Origin: Paenibacillus silvestris
GTDB taxonomy: Bacteria; Bacillota; Bacilli; Paenibacillales; NBRC-103111
Direction of reading: 5' to 3'
Length of the DNA: 64,000 nucleotides
NCBI RefSeq assembly: GCF_009882985.1
Contig: NZ_WTUZ01000010.1
Coordinates: 124,352 to 188,351, forward strand
Shown: one piece after another, positions 28,267-36,740 of the stretch
How the letters are laid out: each line of letters starts with the position of its first letter
Numbering within the stretch: the first letter of the stretch is position 1
Program-made: the position numbers and the translations under genes
Notes under the pieces: generated by a model
What the model was told of the DNA's origin: nothing
The model's input: only the letters and a program-made list of their open reading frames with translations
The model's database searches: none

Positions 28267-29361
28267 TCAACCAAGTGTACGGTTCTCTCCGATACGCCGT
28301 TCATACAAGCTTGCGGCCCAGCCTTGAGCTTCATAACGACCACAAAACGTGAATCCTTCACGGGTGTAATACCGATTGAGCGCGGCGTTACCAGCCATGC
28401 AATCTAGACGCAGCCAAGATTTGCCGTGTTCTCTGGCATAGCCCTCTGCCCAATTGAGCAGTCGTGTACCGATTCCCATACCAAGGTAGTCCCGGGAAAC
28501 TGCCAGTCGATGTACATACCCAGCATCTTCGTGAAACTGTTCTCCCCAAAACTCTTCATCTTTCCAATGGACGGATAGGCAGCCGACAGGTACATCATCC
28601 ATATGCGCCACAAATAACTCATACTGCTCGATTAATCCTGACACATAGTCCTGCGTAAACCTTTCTTCGCGCCACTGCACAAGACCCTGGGTCCGCTCAA
28701 TCCAACGTGCCGCATTAACCAATAGTCCACGCACCGCTTCGCCATCTTCTATCACCGCTCTTCGGATGTCCAACTTACCATGCCAGATGTATTCTAACAT
28801 CGCAGCCGTTTCCTGCGCCAATTCTTCGCTAGACATCCGAGCCACAACATGTAGCGCAGCGTCGAACCCTGTTGTTACGCCGCCGGACATGACAATTTTG
28901 CCATTATCGACATACCGGACATTTTCAACAACTGTTGTATCTGGAGACACCATGCCCCGTAAAAGGTCGTATGCCTTCCGATTCGTTGTCACTCGAAGCC
29001 CCTTCAACAAATCAGCTTTCGCCAGCAACAGAGCTCCGGTACATACCGAAAGCACAATTGTGGCTTGACTCGCCACGTCGCGAATCCAGGTGATCAGTCT
29101 TGAGTTAGTTATTTCTGTACGAGCTCCAAACCCACCGGGCACGATGAGAATATCAATCGTTGGGCAGTCGTCAAAGCTATACCGTGGCGTAATCGTGATG
29201 CCGCTAACGGTTGTCACCGGGATTTCCTTTTCGGCAACTGTAAAGACCTGGAATCCGCTACCTAAGTACCCAGCCACCCCAAACACATCATGTGGTCCAG
29301 TAAAATCCAACGTATCTACCTTTTCATACAACAGAACTCCGACATTCCTTGCCCTCTTCAT
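28267..29361 (-). CDS. DJ-1/PfpI-domain and GNAT acetyltransferase fusion
   Basis: This 364-residue protein joins two enzymes. Residues 1-195 are a DJ-1/PfpI (class I amidotransferase-like) domain with IVPGGFG near 73-79 and the nucleophile Cys107 in LSVCTGALLLA. Residues 200-364 are a GNAT N-acetyltransferase with the acetyl-CoA loop YLGMGIGTRLL and a C-terminal NRYYTREGF. The frame is uninterrupted. ATG at 29361 is preferred: AGGGAG lies nine bases before it, and the two upstream ATG codons are too close to that site. The gene lies directly behind a ZTP riboswitch with terminator, so expression should rise when ZMP or ZTP accumulates. The substrate is unknown. Confidence 0.9.
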   Translation of the reverse strand: MKRARNVGVLLYEKVDTLDFTGPHDVFGVAGYLGSGFQVFTVAEKEIPVTTVSGITITPRYSFDDCPTIDILIVPGGFGARTEITNSRLITWIRDVASQATIVLSVCTGALLLAKADLLKGLRVTTNRKAYDLLRGMVSPDTTVVENVRYVDNGKIVMSGGVTTGFDAALHVVARMSSEELAQETAAMLEYIWHGKLDIRRAVIEDGEAVRGLLVNAARWIERTQGLVQWREERFTQDYVSGLIEQYELFVAHMDDVPVGCLSVHWKDEEFWGEQFHEDAGYVHRLAVSRDYLGMGIGTRLLNWAEGYAREHGKSWLRLDCMAGNAALNRYYTREGFTFCGRYEAQGWAASLYERRIGENRTLG

Positions 29362-29383
29362 CGTCATCATCTCCCTAGAAATA

Positions 29384-29417
29384 AAAAGAGCATCTGACCC
29401 ATTGGATCAAACGCTCT
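29384..29417 (-). terminator. Riboswitch-controlled terminator
   Basis: On the minus strand, AGAGC..TTGATCC-AAT-GGGTCA..GCTCT followed by TTTTT lies directly after the riboswitch core and ends 23 bases before the PfpI-GNAT start. Ligand binding is expected to disrupt it. Confidence 0.88.
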
Positions 29418-29488
29418 GCCCAGGCGATCGGCTGTACGTCACACGCGCTCCCCCGTAGTCCTCTACGTTTCGCCAGTTACGCGTACCA
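29418..29488 (-). ncRNA. ZTP (pfl) riboswitch
   Basis: On the minus strand the element reads P1 ACGCG, then the conserved AACTGGCGAA, a hairpin CGTAG-AGGA-CTACG, the conserved GGGGGAG, P1 closing CGCGT, and after a linker the conserved CGCCTGGGCA (29417-29426). GGCG and CGCC can form the pseudoknot of this class. ZTP riboswitches bind AICAR mono- or triphosphate, signals of 10-formyl-tetrahydrofolate shortage, and usually switch on purine or one-carbon genes. Here the output is an intrinsic terminator in front of a PfpI-GNAT gene. Confidence 0.92.
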
Positions 29489-29501
29489 GAAATTCCCTTT
29501 T

Positions 29502-29530
29502 ATTATACTTGTAAAAATAAAAGTCGTCTA
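29502..29530 (-). promoter_or_regulatory. Promoter of the riboswitch transcript
   Basis: On the minus strand there is a perfect TATAAT (29502-29507) with TAGACG (29525-29530) 17 bases upstream. The start point would be close before the riboswitch 5' end. Confidence 0.7.
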
Positions 29531-29554
29531 GATGAAAGCACCATTTTCCTTGAT

Positions 29555-30055
29555 TTATCGAATGGGAACTTTAAATATAAATAATAATGCAATAACAAGT
29601 GGTATAGAGATCGCGTACGCAACTAATGGTCGGCAATTATGTAACCGAAGCAATGGAAAAGTAATGATATTGAAGAGAACGGAATAAAGCATCGTCCAAC
29701 CGTTAAAATGTAGAATCGCTCCTGTGAGCAAGTAAATGACCTCAATGAAAGAGTAAATGACCACCCATAATCCAATCCATAAAGTTGACTTCGTGGCTCC
29801 TTTCGGATATTTACCTAGAAATATCAGTGTCGTGGCTGCGAACGCTACCAAACAGCACAACTCGGTACCGATATAACTATGAATTGGCGGTTTTGGCTGA
29901 TGCTGCCATAGCGGATACTGATAGGTAAGCAATAAATAAAATATGTCTCCAAGCAAGAAATACAATATCGTAGCATGGTATTTTTGCCAATTTCGCCAAT
30001 CTCCCCAACGCCATGCTGCAAGTATTATTATTATTGCCATCGCAATGAAAAGCAT
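29555..30055 (-). CDS. CBO0543-like multi-pass membrane protein
   Basis: The 166-residue protein has five membrane segments and the family-like WRWGDWRNWQKYHATILYF and GDIFYLLLTYQYPLW segments near the N-terminus. It belongs to a group of Bacillales membrane proteins of unknown function named after a Clostridium member (CBO0543). A ribosome site ATGAGG precedes ATG at 30055. No partner gene is evident; it is followed by the riboswitch promoter of the next gene. Confidence 0.75.
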   Translation of the reverse strand: MLFIAMAIIIILAAWRWGDWRNWQKYHATILYFLLGDIFYLLLTYQYPLWQHQPKPPIHSYIGTELCCLVAFAATTLIFLGKYPKGATKSTLWIGLWVVIYSFIEVIYLLTGAILHFNGWTMLYSVLFNIITFPLLRLHNCRPLVAYAISIPLVIALLFIFKVPIR

Positions 30056-30129
30056 TTGATTACCTCATAACACTGAATCTTTCGTTTTACAAGGTATAAT
30101 TCCCTAATCCATTTATGGGTATACGCAAA

Positions 30130-30606
30130 TCAGAGTGATAAGACAGTAATTGACTCACTGTTGAAAACTTCCCCGTTATCGCGGAACCCGTAGCTTTCAT
30201 AAAGCTTTTTGGCAGCAACATTATCTTGCTTATAAGGAATCCAGCAGTAAGTTGCAGGTCCTGCTGGAAAAGTACGGATAAATGCCAAAATGTGATTCAT
30301 AGCTTCCCGGCCATACCCCTGGTTCTGGTATCGCTTATCAATCATTAGTCGTAAGAGGCAATAATTGCCCTGAGCAAGTGACGGTTCATCGTATCCCGTT
30401 ACACCATAAACAATCATGACAAATCCAACCGGCTGCTCATCCGCATAAATGGCAAATGGAAAAGGATGTCCTCCATTGGTAGTTAGCACATAACAGGAAG
30501 CCACACTCGATAGATTGGATGCTACAAACTGACGTTGATCTTCTGAAACTTCCAAGTTAAATATGGAACGCCGGTTTTCAAGTGTGATTTTTCTGAGTGT
30601 AATCAT
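30130..30606 (-). CDS. GNAT acetyltransferase, diamine/spermidine type
   Basis: The 158-residue protein has the GNAT fold with YCLLRLMIDKRYQNQGYGREAMNHIL (acetyl-CoA loop RYQNQGYG) and a C-terminal NVAAKKLYESYGF. The N-terminal ITLRKITLENRRSIFNLEVSEDQ resembles BltD/PaiA-like spermidine acetyltransferases. The polyamine assignment is tentative. ATG at 30606 is chosen because GAGGGGGG lies eight bases before it. Confidence 0.82.
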   Translation of the reverse strand: MITLRKITLENRRSIFNLEVSEDQRQFVASNLSSVASCYVLTTNGGHPFPFAIYADEQPVGFVMIVYGVTGYDEPSLAQGNYCLLRLMIDKRYQNQGYGREAMNHILAFIRTFPAGPATYCWIPYKQDNVAAKKLYESYGFRDNGEVFNSESITVLSL

Positions 30607-30705
30607 ACAAAGTGCCCCCCTCATAATCTGCTAAGATGAGCATTCGCCCACATAAATAGAATAATACGAAGAGCAAGATATGGGAATAGCTTCCTTCTGC
30701 AGGTA

Positions 30706-31497
30706 TCAAAAAATGGTAGGCACCATACCCCCATCCATCCGTATTGGAGCTCCTTTAAACGCGGACGCATAAGGACTGCATATGAATGCAGCAAGCCTAC
30801 CTATTTCAAAAGGCTGAATAAATCGCTGTATTTCGGATTGAGGCAGGTTGGCTGCCATAAACTTTCTCTCTTTATCACTAAATGCCATATTCTCGGGAAA
30901 TAAGCTTTCAATAATTTGATACACATTTTCAGAAAGCGTTGGGCCCGGCATGATCGTATTGGATGTAACTTCCGTTCCTTTCGTAAGTTTAGATAAACTT
31001 TTGGACAGTGATAATAACATGGATTTGGTCATAGCGTATTGAGGCATTAGACCTGAAGGCATAATCGCTTCTTCACTTGCTATAAAGAGGATTCGTCCAT
31101 CATTATTTTTCAACATTTTAGGCAAATAATAGCTGGATAAACCATTAGCGGCAAGTACATTCGTGCGAAAATATTTCTCCCATACTTCATCTTCAACGTC
31201 CTCATACGACATAATTTCATAAATGCCCATATTGTTAACCAGGATATCGACAGATGGATATTTGGCAAATAAGGCTTCTCTTTGCTGTTTATCCACAATA
31301 TCACCTGCAGCATTCTGAGGTGAGGTATCCGGAAACTCCGACTTCAATTCCTGTACGGTTCGATCTACCTCTTCATGATTCCGCCCATTAACAAGGACAT
31401 TGACGCCTTCTCTTGCAAGTTCTATGGCAATTGCTTTTCCAATACCTTTCGTTGATCCTGTTACTAGAGCTGTCTTGTTCCTTAATCCCATATCCAT
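30706..31497 (-). CDS. Short-chain dehydrogenase/reductase (SDR)
   Basis: The 263-residue protein has TGSTKGIG (residues 12-19), VNNMGIYE near 90 and the catalytic YAMTK near 155. It is a complete classical SDR. ATG at 31497 has AAAGGAG nine bases upstream. The AraC-type gene lies upstream on the same strand and a direct repeat with AraC-site spacing sits in the gap, so it is probably that regulator's target. The substrate is unknown. Confidence 0.92.
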   Translation of the reverse strand: MDMGLRNKTALVTGSTKGIGKAIAIELAREGVNVLVNGRNHEEVDRTVQELKSEFPDTSPQNAAGDIVDKQQREALFAKYPSVDILVNNMGIYEIMSYEDVEDEVWEKYFRTNVLAANGLSSYYLPKMLKNNDGRILFIASEEAIMPSGLMPQYAMTKSMLLSLSKSLSKLTKGTEVTSNTIMPGPTLSENVYQIIESLFPENMAFSDKERKFMAANLPQSEIQRFIQPFEIGRLAAFICSPYASAFKGAPIRMDGGMVPTIF

Positions 31498-31604
31498 ACA
31501 TGTCGTCTCCTTTGATGTCGTTCGTAGCAAGCTGATTCGAAGTACTCTTGGAAATTTAGTGCTCCGGATAGAGATAATATTACTTTGTCAGCATCGATTG
31601 GTAA

Positions 31605-31641
31605 CTAGCATACAACGCCATATTTCTAGCTTAACGCGCCA
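31605..31641. promoter_or_regulatory. Direct-repeat operator candidate for the AraC-type regulator
   Basis: CTAGCATACAACGCCA (31605-31620) and CTAGCTTAACGCGCCA (31626-31641) match at 12 of 16 positions and are spaced 21 bp apart, two helix turns. This is the usual geometry of AraC-family sites. They lie 108-144 bp upstream of the SDR start. Confidence 0.6.
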
Positions 31642-31679
31642 AATCATGAAAACTTAAGAACGCTGCTAGATTCAATTTG

Positions 31680-32690
31680 CTATGAAGTCGAGTGTGTCTT
31701 TACATATTTCGACCGCCAATTTGAAGGAGTACTGCCTTCCCAAGTGCGAAAGGCCCGGTAAAATGAATTTTGGTCTTCAAAACCAACTAGAAAAGCCACC
31801 TCCTTGATATCGAGTTTATCGTCTGCTAGGTATTCTCGTGACTGTTCATGCCGAGCTTGTGACAGCAAATTTGTGAAAGTTGTCCCTTCGTCAGTGAGAC
31901 GGCGCTGCAGTGTACGATCACTCATTCTGAGCTCACTCGCCGCTGTACGTATATCGAGGCGTCCACTTGTCAGGCTGCGCTTCAAGATCCATTTGACCAT
32001 CTCAGAGATCGTACGGCCGCTCTGTTCATCCAATGATCGATCCAATACGGGACTCAAGATCTCCAGCAGTTCTTTGTTATACGAAATAAAGGGTCGATCT
32101 AGATCTGTACGAGAAAGTATCAAACGGTTTCTTGTTGTACCCATTCGGATAGGGCACCCGAAATAAGCTTCAAGAGCTTTTACATCGCCCATCGATTGGG
32201 AGAATTCCACGCTTCGTGCAGTGATATGCTGATTCGTGCCCCTGCGCCCAAGCTCGATAAGAAAGGCTAAAGTGGTTCCAACCAACACGGGTGGACCCGG
32301 TTGTTCACTGTCCATCCACGCTAATTCGACGGAACAACTCTCCCCCGCTTCTGTAATTTGCAAGCTTTCCGGAGGGCATAGTTGTTTGTATCTAGCCATA
32401 CGCATAAGTGCGTCGCGGTAGTCACGAGCATGGTAAGTTGCTAAGACAGTCGGAGGGTATTGTGTTGTTTCAAAGGCCGTTACAAGATTAATGACTCCAG
32501 TGGCAATGTCGCCAACGAGGTCGGAGTAAGCTTGCCAAACTTTAAAATATTGCGCAGTGGTGACTGGAATAGGTTCTGTAATAATCGAAAGTGGCAACTG
32601 TGCTTTGCGAGCTATGTCGAGTGGGTTCATTCCCAACTGTTGCAATCCTGTCCAAAATCCTGGCGGAAGTTTAATACGATCAGATTTCAT
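31680..32690 (-). CDS. AraC-family regulator with Arabinose_bd-type N-terminus
   Basis: The 336-residue protein has an N-terminal domain of the kind found in OruR/ArgR-like AraC proteins (LPPGFWTGLQQLGMNPLDIARKAQLPL) and a C-terminal pair of helix-turn-helices (IRTAASELRMSDRTLQRRL, IKEVAFLVGFEDQNSFYRAFRTWEGSTP). It likely activates the downstream SDR gene through the direct repeat at 31605. The effector is unknown. ATG at 32690 has AAAAGGAG. Confidence 0.92.
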   Translation of the reverse strand: MKSDRIKLPPGFWTGLQQLGMNPLDIARKAQLPLSIITEPIPVTTAQYFKVWQAYSDLVGDIATGVINLVTAFETTQYPPTVLATYHARDYRDALMRMARYKQLCPPESLQITEAGESCSVELAWMDSEQPGPPVLVGTTLAFLIELGRRGTNQHITARSVEFSQSMGDVKALEAYFGCPIRMGTTRNRLILSRTDLDRPFISYNKELLEILSPVLDRSLDEQSGRTISEMVKWILKRSLTSGRLDIRTAASELRMSDRTLQRRLTDEGTTFTNLLSQARHEQSREYLADDKLDIKEVAFLVGFEDQNSFYRAFRTWEGSTPSNWRSKYVKTHSTS

Positions 32691-32776
32691 AACGTATGGA
32701 TCTCCTTTTGTCCTTTTTCGTTAGTCCCTAATAATTTCGTTTAAAAGTTGACTTCTCCTGTCCACTAGCACGGAAA

Positions 32777-32805
32777 AAGCAGCCAATCATGATGACTGAC
32801 TGCTT
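32777..32805 (-). terminator. Terminator of alpha/beta hydrolase gene
   Basis: AAGCAG..TCAT / ATGA..CTGCTT forms a hairpin followed by T residues on the minus strand, 22 bases after the hydrolase stop. Confidence 0.8.
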
Positions 32806-32826
32806 GCCTACTTTCCATGAGATTCT

Positions 32827-33765
32827 TTATTCACGAAGCCAAGAATTCGCCAGAAGCATAGCCCCTTTTGCTGCACCAGTATCCGCTAAGTCATTGAGCA
32901 TGACGAAATCATGTATTGTACCTTGGAAGCGTACAGCAGTTACCTGCACTCCGGCTTCTCTTAATTTATTTGCATACGCTTCTCCTTCATCCCTTAGCAC
33001 GTCTGCTTCAGCAGTGATTACTAGAGCTTCTGGAAGTCCTTTCAATTGTTCGATCGAAGCTCTTAGTGGTGAAGCTGTAATTTCTGCTCTTTCGTTAGGG
33101 TTGGTTGTGTACTGATCCCAGAACCATTTCATAGCATCCTTGCGGAGGAAATATCCGATTGAGAAATCCTTGTAGGATTCTGTCTCAAAGGATGCATCCG
33201 TTACTGGATAAAAGAGCAACTGTTTGCAGATATGCGGGCCTCCGCGCTCTTTGGCCATTAAGGTAATAGCAGCACTCATATTGCCGCCGACACTATCGCC
33301 TGCAACAGTTATGTTGCTTGCGTTTAATCCGTTTGCTCGTCCATGTTCAGCAACCCATTGTAGAGCAGTGAATACTTCCTCTATCGCAACGGGATATCTT
33401 GCTTCAGGTGATAGGCTATAGTTTGTAAAAACAACCGCGGATTGCGACCCAACCGCTAATTCTCTAATTAATCGATCATGCGTGTGTTCATTTCCGAAGA
33501 CCCAGCCTGCGCCATGGGTGTAGAGTATCACCGGTAATGACCCTGGATTATTTGGCGGACGAAGAATAGTGAGAGAAATGTTGCCATTGGGTCCTCCAGG
33601 GATCGTAACGTTCTCCACATCTACAGACTGCTTGGTTATAGGTCCGTTTTGAACCTCGTCTACCGTTTTTCTGCCTTTTTCTGGTCCTAAATCAAAGAGG
33701 AATGGTGGATTGGCAGTTGCTTCTACAAATTTTTGAGCAGCTTGTTCAAGCACGATCTTCTTCAT
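32827..33765 (-). CDS. Alpha/beta hydrolase of the hormone-sensitive lipase family
   Basis: The 312-residue esterase has THGAGWVFGNEHTHDRL (oxyanion HGGG-type motif, here HGAG), the nucleophile in VAGDSVGGNMS, an acid in EADVLRDEG and a histidine in GTIHDFV. These are in the order of family IV esterases. It should hydrolyse short-chain esters in the cytosol. ATG at 33765 has GAGGG upstream. It is monocistronic with its own terminator. Confidence 0.93.
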   Translation of the reverse strand: MKKIVLEQAAQKFVEATANPPFLFDLGPEKGRKTVDEVQNGPITKQSVDVENVTIPGGPNGNISLTILRPPNNPGSLPVILYTHGAGWVFGNEHTHDRLIRELAVGSQSAVVFTNYSLSPEARYPVAIEEVFTALQWVAEHGRANGLNASNITVAGDSVGGNMSAAITLMAKERGGPHICKQLLFYPVTDASFETESYKDFSIGYFLRKDAMKWFWDQYTTNPNERAEITASPLRASIEQLKGLPEALVITAEADVLRDEGEAYANKLREAGVQVTAVRFQGTIHDFVMLNDLADTGAAKGAMLLANSWLRE

Positions 33766-33863
33766 ATTGGAACACCCTCTCATACTGTAGTCCAAATTTA
33801 TTAACCAATTTGCGATGAGGTTAATCTTTTAATTTAAGAAGAGAACTCTTCGAAGAAACTATA

Positions 33864-34406
33864 TTAACCATCACTTTTTAGGATGCCGTATAATTTAAGG
33901 TCAACATATCTCCCTTTTACAAACATCTGCTCACGGATCAAGCCTTCGTAGTGCATGCCAACCTTCTGCATGACTCTCTCAGAACCAACATTTTCAGCTA
34001 TACATCTCGCTTCAATTCTATTTAAATCCAATTCATTAAAACCAAAATTCAGAATGGTCCGTACTACATCTGTTATTAATCCTTGATTCCAATATTTGCG
34101 AGAAAGGGCATAACCGATCTCCGCACGATGATGTACTTCATTCAAATACACCCACCCACACGTGCCAATTACTTGGTTAGTATCCTTATGTACGATCGCC
34201 CAGTCACTTGGCTGTTCGTTCTCATATTTCTGCAGAACCATATTTAAAAAAGTGTACGTATCATCAATACTTCTATGTTTTTCCCATGTAGTGAATTTAG
34301 AAACTTCTACATCAGACGCATACTCGTAAATATCTGACGCATCATTTAATGTTAGTTTTCTTAGTAATAAACGTTCATTTTCTATTGATTTATTGCAAAA
34401 TGTCAT
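33864..34406 (-). CDS. GNAT acetyltransferase of the RimJ/RimL type
   Basis: The 180-residue protein shows the RimJ-like pattern: IENERLLLRKLTLNDASDIYEY at the start, IGYALSRKYWNQGLITD (acetyl-CoA loop) near 97 and EARCIAENVGSERVMQKVGMHYEG near 133. It acetylates an amine or protein N-terminus; the target is unknown. ATG at 34406 has CGGAGG and begins 15 bases after the upstream hydrolase stop, so both are probably one operon. Confidence 0.9.
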   Translation of the reverse strand: MTFCNKSIENERLLLRKLTLNDASDIYEYASDVEVSKFTTWEKHRSIDDTYTFLNMVLQKYENEQPSDWAIVHKDTNQVIGTCGWVYLNEVHHRAEIGYALSRKYWNQGLITDVVRTILNFGFNELDLNRIEARCIAENVGSERVMQKVGMHYEGLIREQMFVKGRYVDLKLYGILKSDG

Positions 34407-34421
34407 TATTCTGCGCCTCCG

Positions 34422-35096
34422 TTAGTTAGAATCACCTTTTTTGTGTTTCAAAAGCCAGGTAAGCAAATCTTGATTAGAATATGTCTCTTCCATGACTCTG
34501 TGGCTATGACCTAGTTCTGAATAGTATGTGGCCCTGATGTTTCCACCTATATTTGTTATCGAATGAACCATATCTACGGTCCCTGATACGCCAACAACAT
34601 CATCGTCTACACAATGAAAAGCCCAAATGGGTATATCCTTAAAAAGATTTGCCTTATCAGGCTCAAACCACCCCGAAATTGGCACGATAGCTGAAAAAAG
34701 CTCAGGTGACCTTGAAGCAAAATCCCATGCTCCGTTTCCACCCATACTAAATCCAGTTACATACACTCTCTCCGTATCAATTGGATAATTCTTAATGATT
34801 TCGTCAACAAGCACCTTGACAATGTGGTGTTCTTGGCTCCAACTAGAGTCTGCCTTACACTGTGGTGTAACCACAATAAATGGGAAATCTGTTTGCTTTT
34901 CTGCTAACCAAGTAAGACCATAGTTATTTAACAAACTAACATCTTCACCACGTTTCTTAACACCATGTAAAAATAGAATTAACGGGTATTTAGTGTCATG
35001 GTTTCGTTCTAAATCATGCGGCAGATATAATTGATAATTATTCATATTCATTTTATTTGAAATGTCTTCGCAGAAAATATGATTTGTTATAGTCAT
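34422..35096 (-). CDS. Alpha/beta hydrolase (phospholipase/carboxylesterase-like)
   Basis: The 224-residue protein has LILFLHGVKKRGED near residue 40, the nucleophile elbow GFSMGGNGAW near 120, an aspartate in FHCVDDDVV and a histidine in ELGHSHRV. It resembles predicted peptidases and esterases of the poly(3-hydroxybutyrate) depolymerase-like group. There is no signal peptide, so it is cytosolic. It is the first gene of a two-gene unit with the GNAT gene. Confidence 0.88.
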   Translation of the reverse strand: MTITNHIFCEDISNKMNMNNYQLYLPHDLERNHDTKYPLILFLHGVKKRGEDVSLLNNYGLTWLAEKQTDFPFIVVTPQCKADSSWSQEHHIVKVLVDEIIKNYPIDTERVYVTGFSMGGNGAWDFASRSPELFSAIVPISGWFEPDKANLFKDIPIWAFHCVDDDVVGVSGTVDMVHSITNIGGNIRATYYSELGHSHRVMEETYSNQDLLTWLLKHKKGDSN

Positions 35097-35198
35097 GTTT
35101 GGGTCCTCCTACATAACGAAAATTACTTTTACAAATAATTCCTTCACATTTGCCCATATCCTGCATCTGTTATTGGATGGATCGAAAAAAACACAAAA

Positions 35199-35215
35199 GC
35201 CGCGATAATCGCGGC
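35199..35215 (-). terminator. Terminator of stress-type SDR gene
   Basis: GCCGCGAT and ATCGCGGC form a hairpin followed by TTTTG and a later T-run on the minus strand. Confidence 0.75.
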
Positions 35216-35238
35216 TCTTAACAATTTAATTTCAAACC

Positions 35239-36138
35239 TCACGTTTCAGTCATAACCCCGCCATTAACATGAAGTACTTGACCAGTCACAAAGGACGAAT
35301 CGTCTGAAGCTAAATAAATATAGGTAGGTGCAAGCTCATAAGGCTGACCAGCTCGTTTCATGGGTGTCTCCATCCCGAATGTTTTTACGTACTCAGCTGA
35401 GTAGCTAGAAACAATTAGCGGTGTCCAGATAGGACCAGGAGCAACAGCATTGACTCGAATTCCTTTACTCACTAATTGAAGAGATAAAGATCTAGTAAAG
35501 GAAACGATCGCGCCTTTGGTCGAAGAGTAATCGACAAGCAACGGTGCCCCAGCATAAGCAGTAACAGAAGCCGTGGAGATGATAGTACTGCCTGGTTGCA
35601 AGTAGGGAAGCGCAGCTTTCGTCATATCAAACATGGGAAATATATTTGTACGATACGTGTCTTCCAATTGTTCATCCGAAATATTCAAGATACTTTCCTG
35701 TGGGAATTGAACGCCTTGATTCAAAACTAACGTATCCAGCCTTCCATAATGCTCTAAGGTCATCTTAACCACCGCTTTAGATGTTGATGGCTGCCTTAAA
35801 TCGCATTCAATTAACAGACATCGTCCGCCATATTTTTCAACCATCTGCTTAGTCTCAATGGCATCTTCCTTCTCGTACAAGTACACAATTACAACATCTG
35901 AACCTTCTTTTGCAAAACCAATTGCCACCGCACGGCCAATTCCACTGTCGCCTCCTGTAATGATGGCAACTTTGCCGGCTAATTTGCCGCTTCCTTTGTA
36001 ATGGGGATTATCAGAAATCGGAGTTGGCGTCATCAAATACTGTAATCCGGGTTGCATGTCTTGATGTTGAGGCGGAAAGGTTAACGGCTGCAGATGGCAG
36101 CGTTTTTCATAACCGAAATAAGGATACATAGGAATCAT
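35239..36138 (-). CDS. SDR of the general stress protein 39 (YdaD/YhdF) type
   Basis: The 299-residue SDR has an N-terminal extension of about 50 residues rich in Pro and Gln (FPPQHQDMQPG) before the coenzyme motif TGGDSGIGRAVA. This is typical of the GSP39/YhdF group. The catalytic motif is YSSTKGA; NQG stands where NAG is usual. ATG at 36138 has AGAGGAG. In Bacillus this group belongs to the sigma-B stress regulon, but no such promoter was verified here. Confidence 0.92.
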   Translation of the reverse strand: MIPMYPYFGYEKRCHLQPLTFPPQHQDMQPGLQYLMTPTPISDNPHYKGSGKLAGKVAIITGGDSGIGRAVAIGFAKEGSDVVIVYLYEKEDAIETKQMVEKYGGRCLLIECDLRQPSTSKAVVKMTLEHYGRLDTLVLNQGVQFPQESILNISDEQLEDTYRTNIFPMFDMTKAALPYLQPGSTIISTASVTAYAGAPLLVDYSSTKGAIVSFTRSLSLQLVSKGIRVNAVAPGPIWTPLIVSSYSAEYVKTFGMETPMKRAGQPYELAPTYIYLASDDSSFVTGQVLHVNGGVMTET

Positions 36139-36206
36139 CTCGAATACTCCTCTGAACTTCTTTGTACGATAGGGTATTCGCCTACTTAATCAATGGTTCC
36201 ACCTAA

Positions 36207-36635
36207 CTATTCAATCCACTGTCTTGGCCCAATTGTATGGAAAAGTTGTTTTCTCTCGGGCTTGAAGGCATCTTCAATACGCTTGCAGGTAAAATCACTA
36301 ATAGGTCTTGGAAGTTCATCTCTTGGCCAGAATTTGCATGCCAATATCTCAGGCGAGCTTGGATGAGGGATTTGATTATTATCGTTATTCCCTATGAAAA
36401 CAAAATGATGGATGTCATGGTTTGGATCGTAATAGATGCCCGTTAATTCCCCCACTCCGACAACTATCCCTACTTCTTCATGAACTTCTCTTGTGGCAGT
36501 TTCCTCCGCGGATTCATTCTCTTCCCCTTTTCCACCAGGCAGATCCCAATTGTTTTTGCCATAGCTATGCTTAACCAGTAATACGTCTCCCTCAGAATTC
36601 AAAATAATAGCTGCTGCACCAATTAACTTAGGCAA
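36207..36635 (-). CDS. NUDIX hydrolase
   Basis: The 142-residue protein contains a full Nudix box (GGKGEENESAEETATREVHEEVG, given as GGKGEENES at 34-42 followed by REVHEEVG) with the metal-binding REVHEE core. It hydrolyses a nucleoside diphosphate linked to another group; the substrate is unknown. The start is TTG at 36635, seven bases after AGGGGGG. It lies 68 bp upstream of the stress SDR gene on the same strand and may share its transcript. Confidence 0.92.
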   Translation of the reverse strand: MPKLIGAAAIILNSEGDVLLVKHSYGKNNWDLPGGKGEENESAEETATREVHEEVGIVVGVGELTGIYYDPNHDIHHFVFIGNNDNNQIPHPSSPEILACKFWPRDELPRPISDFTCKRIEDAFKPERKQLFHTIGPRQWIE

Positions 36636-36740
36636 AATGATGCCCCCCTAAAATGTATTGACTACTTAAATTTGACGGAAGTAGTTGGTAAAAAGTTCCA
36701 CACTATTCCATGCCAGTAAGTAGAACGGATGCTAGGAGAC

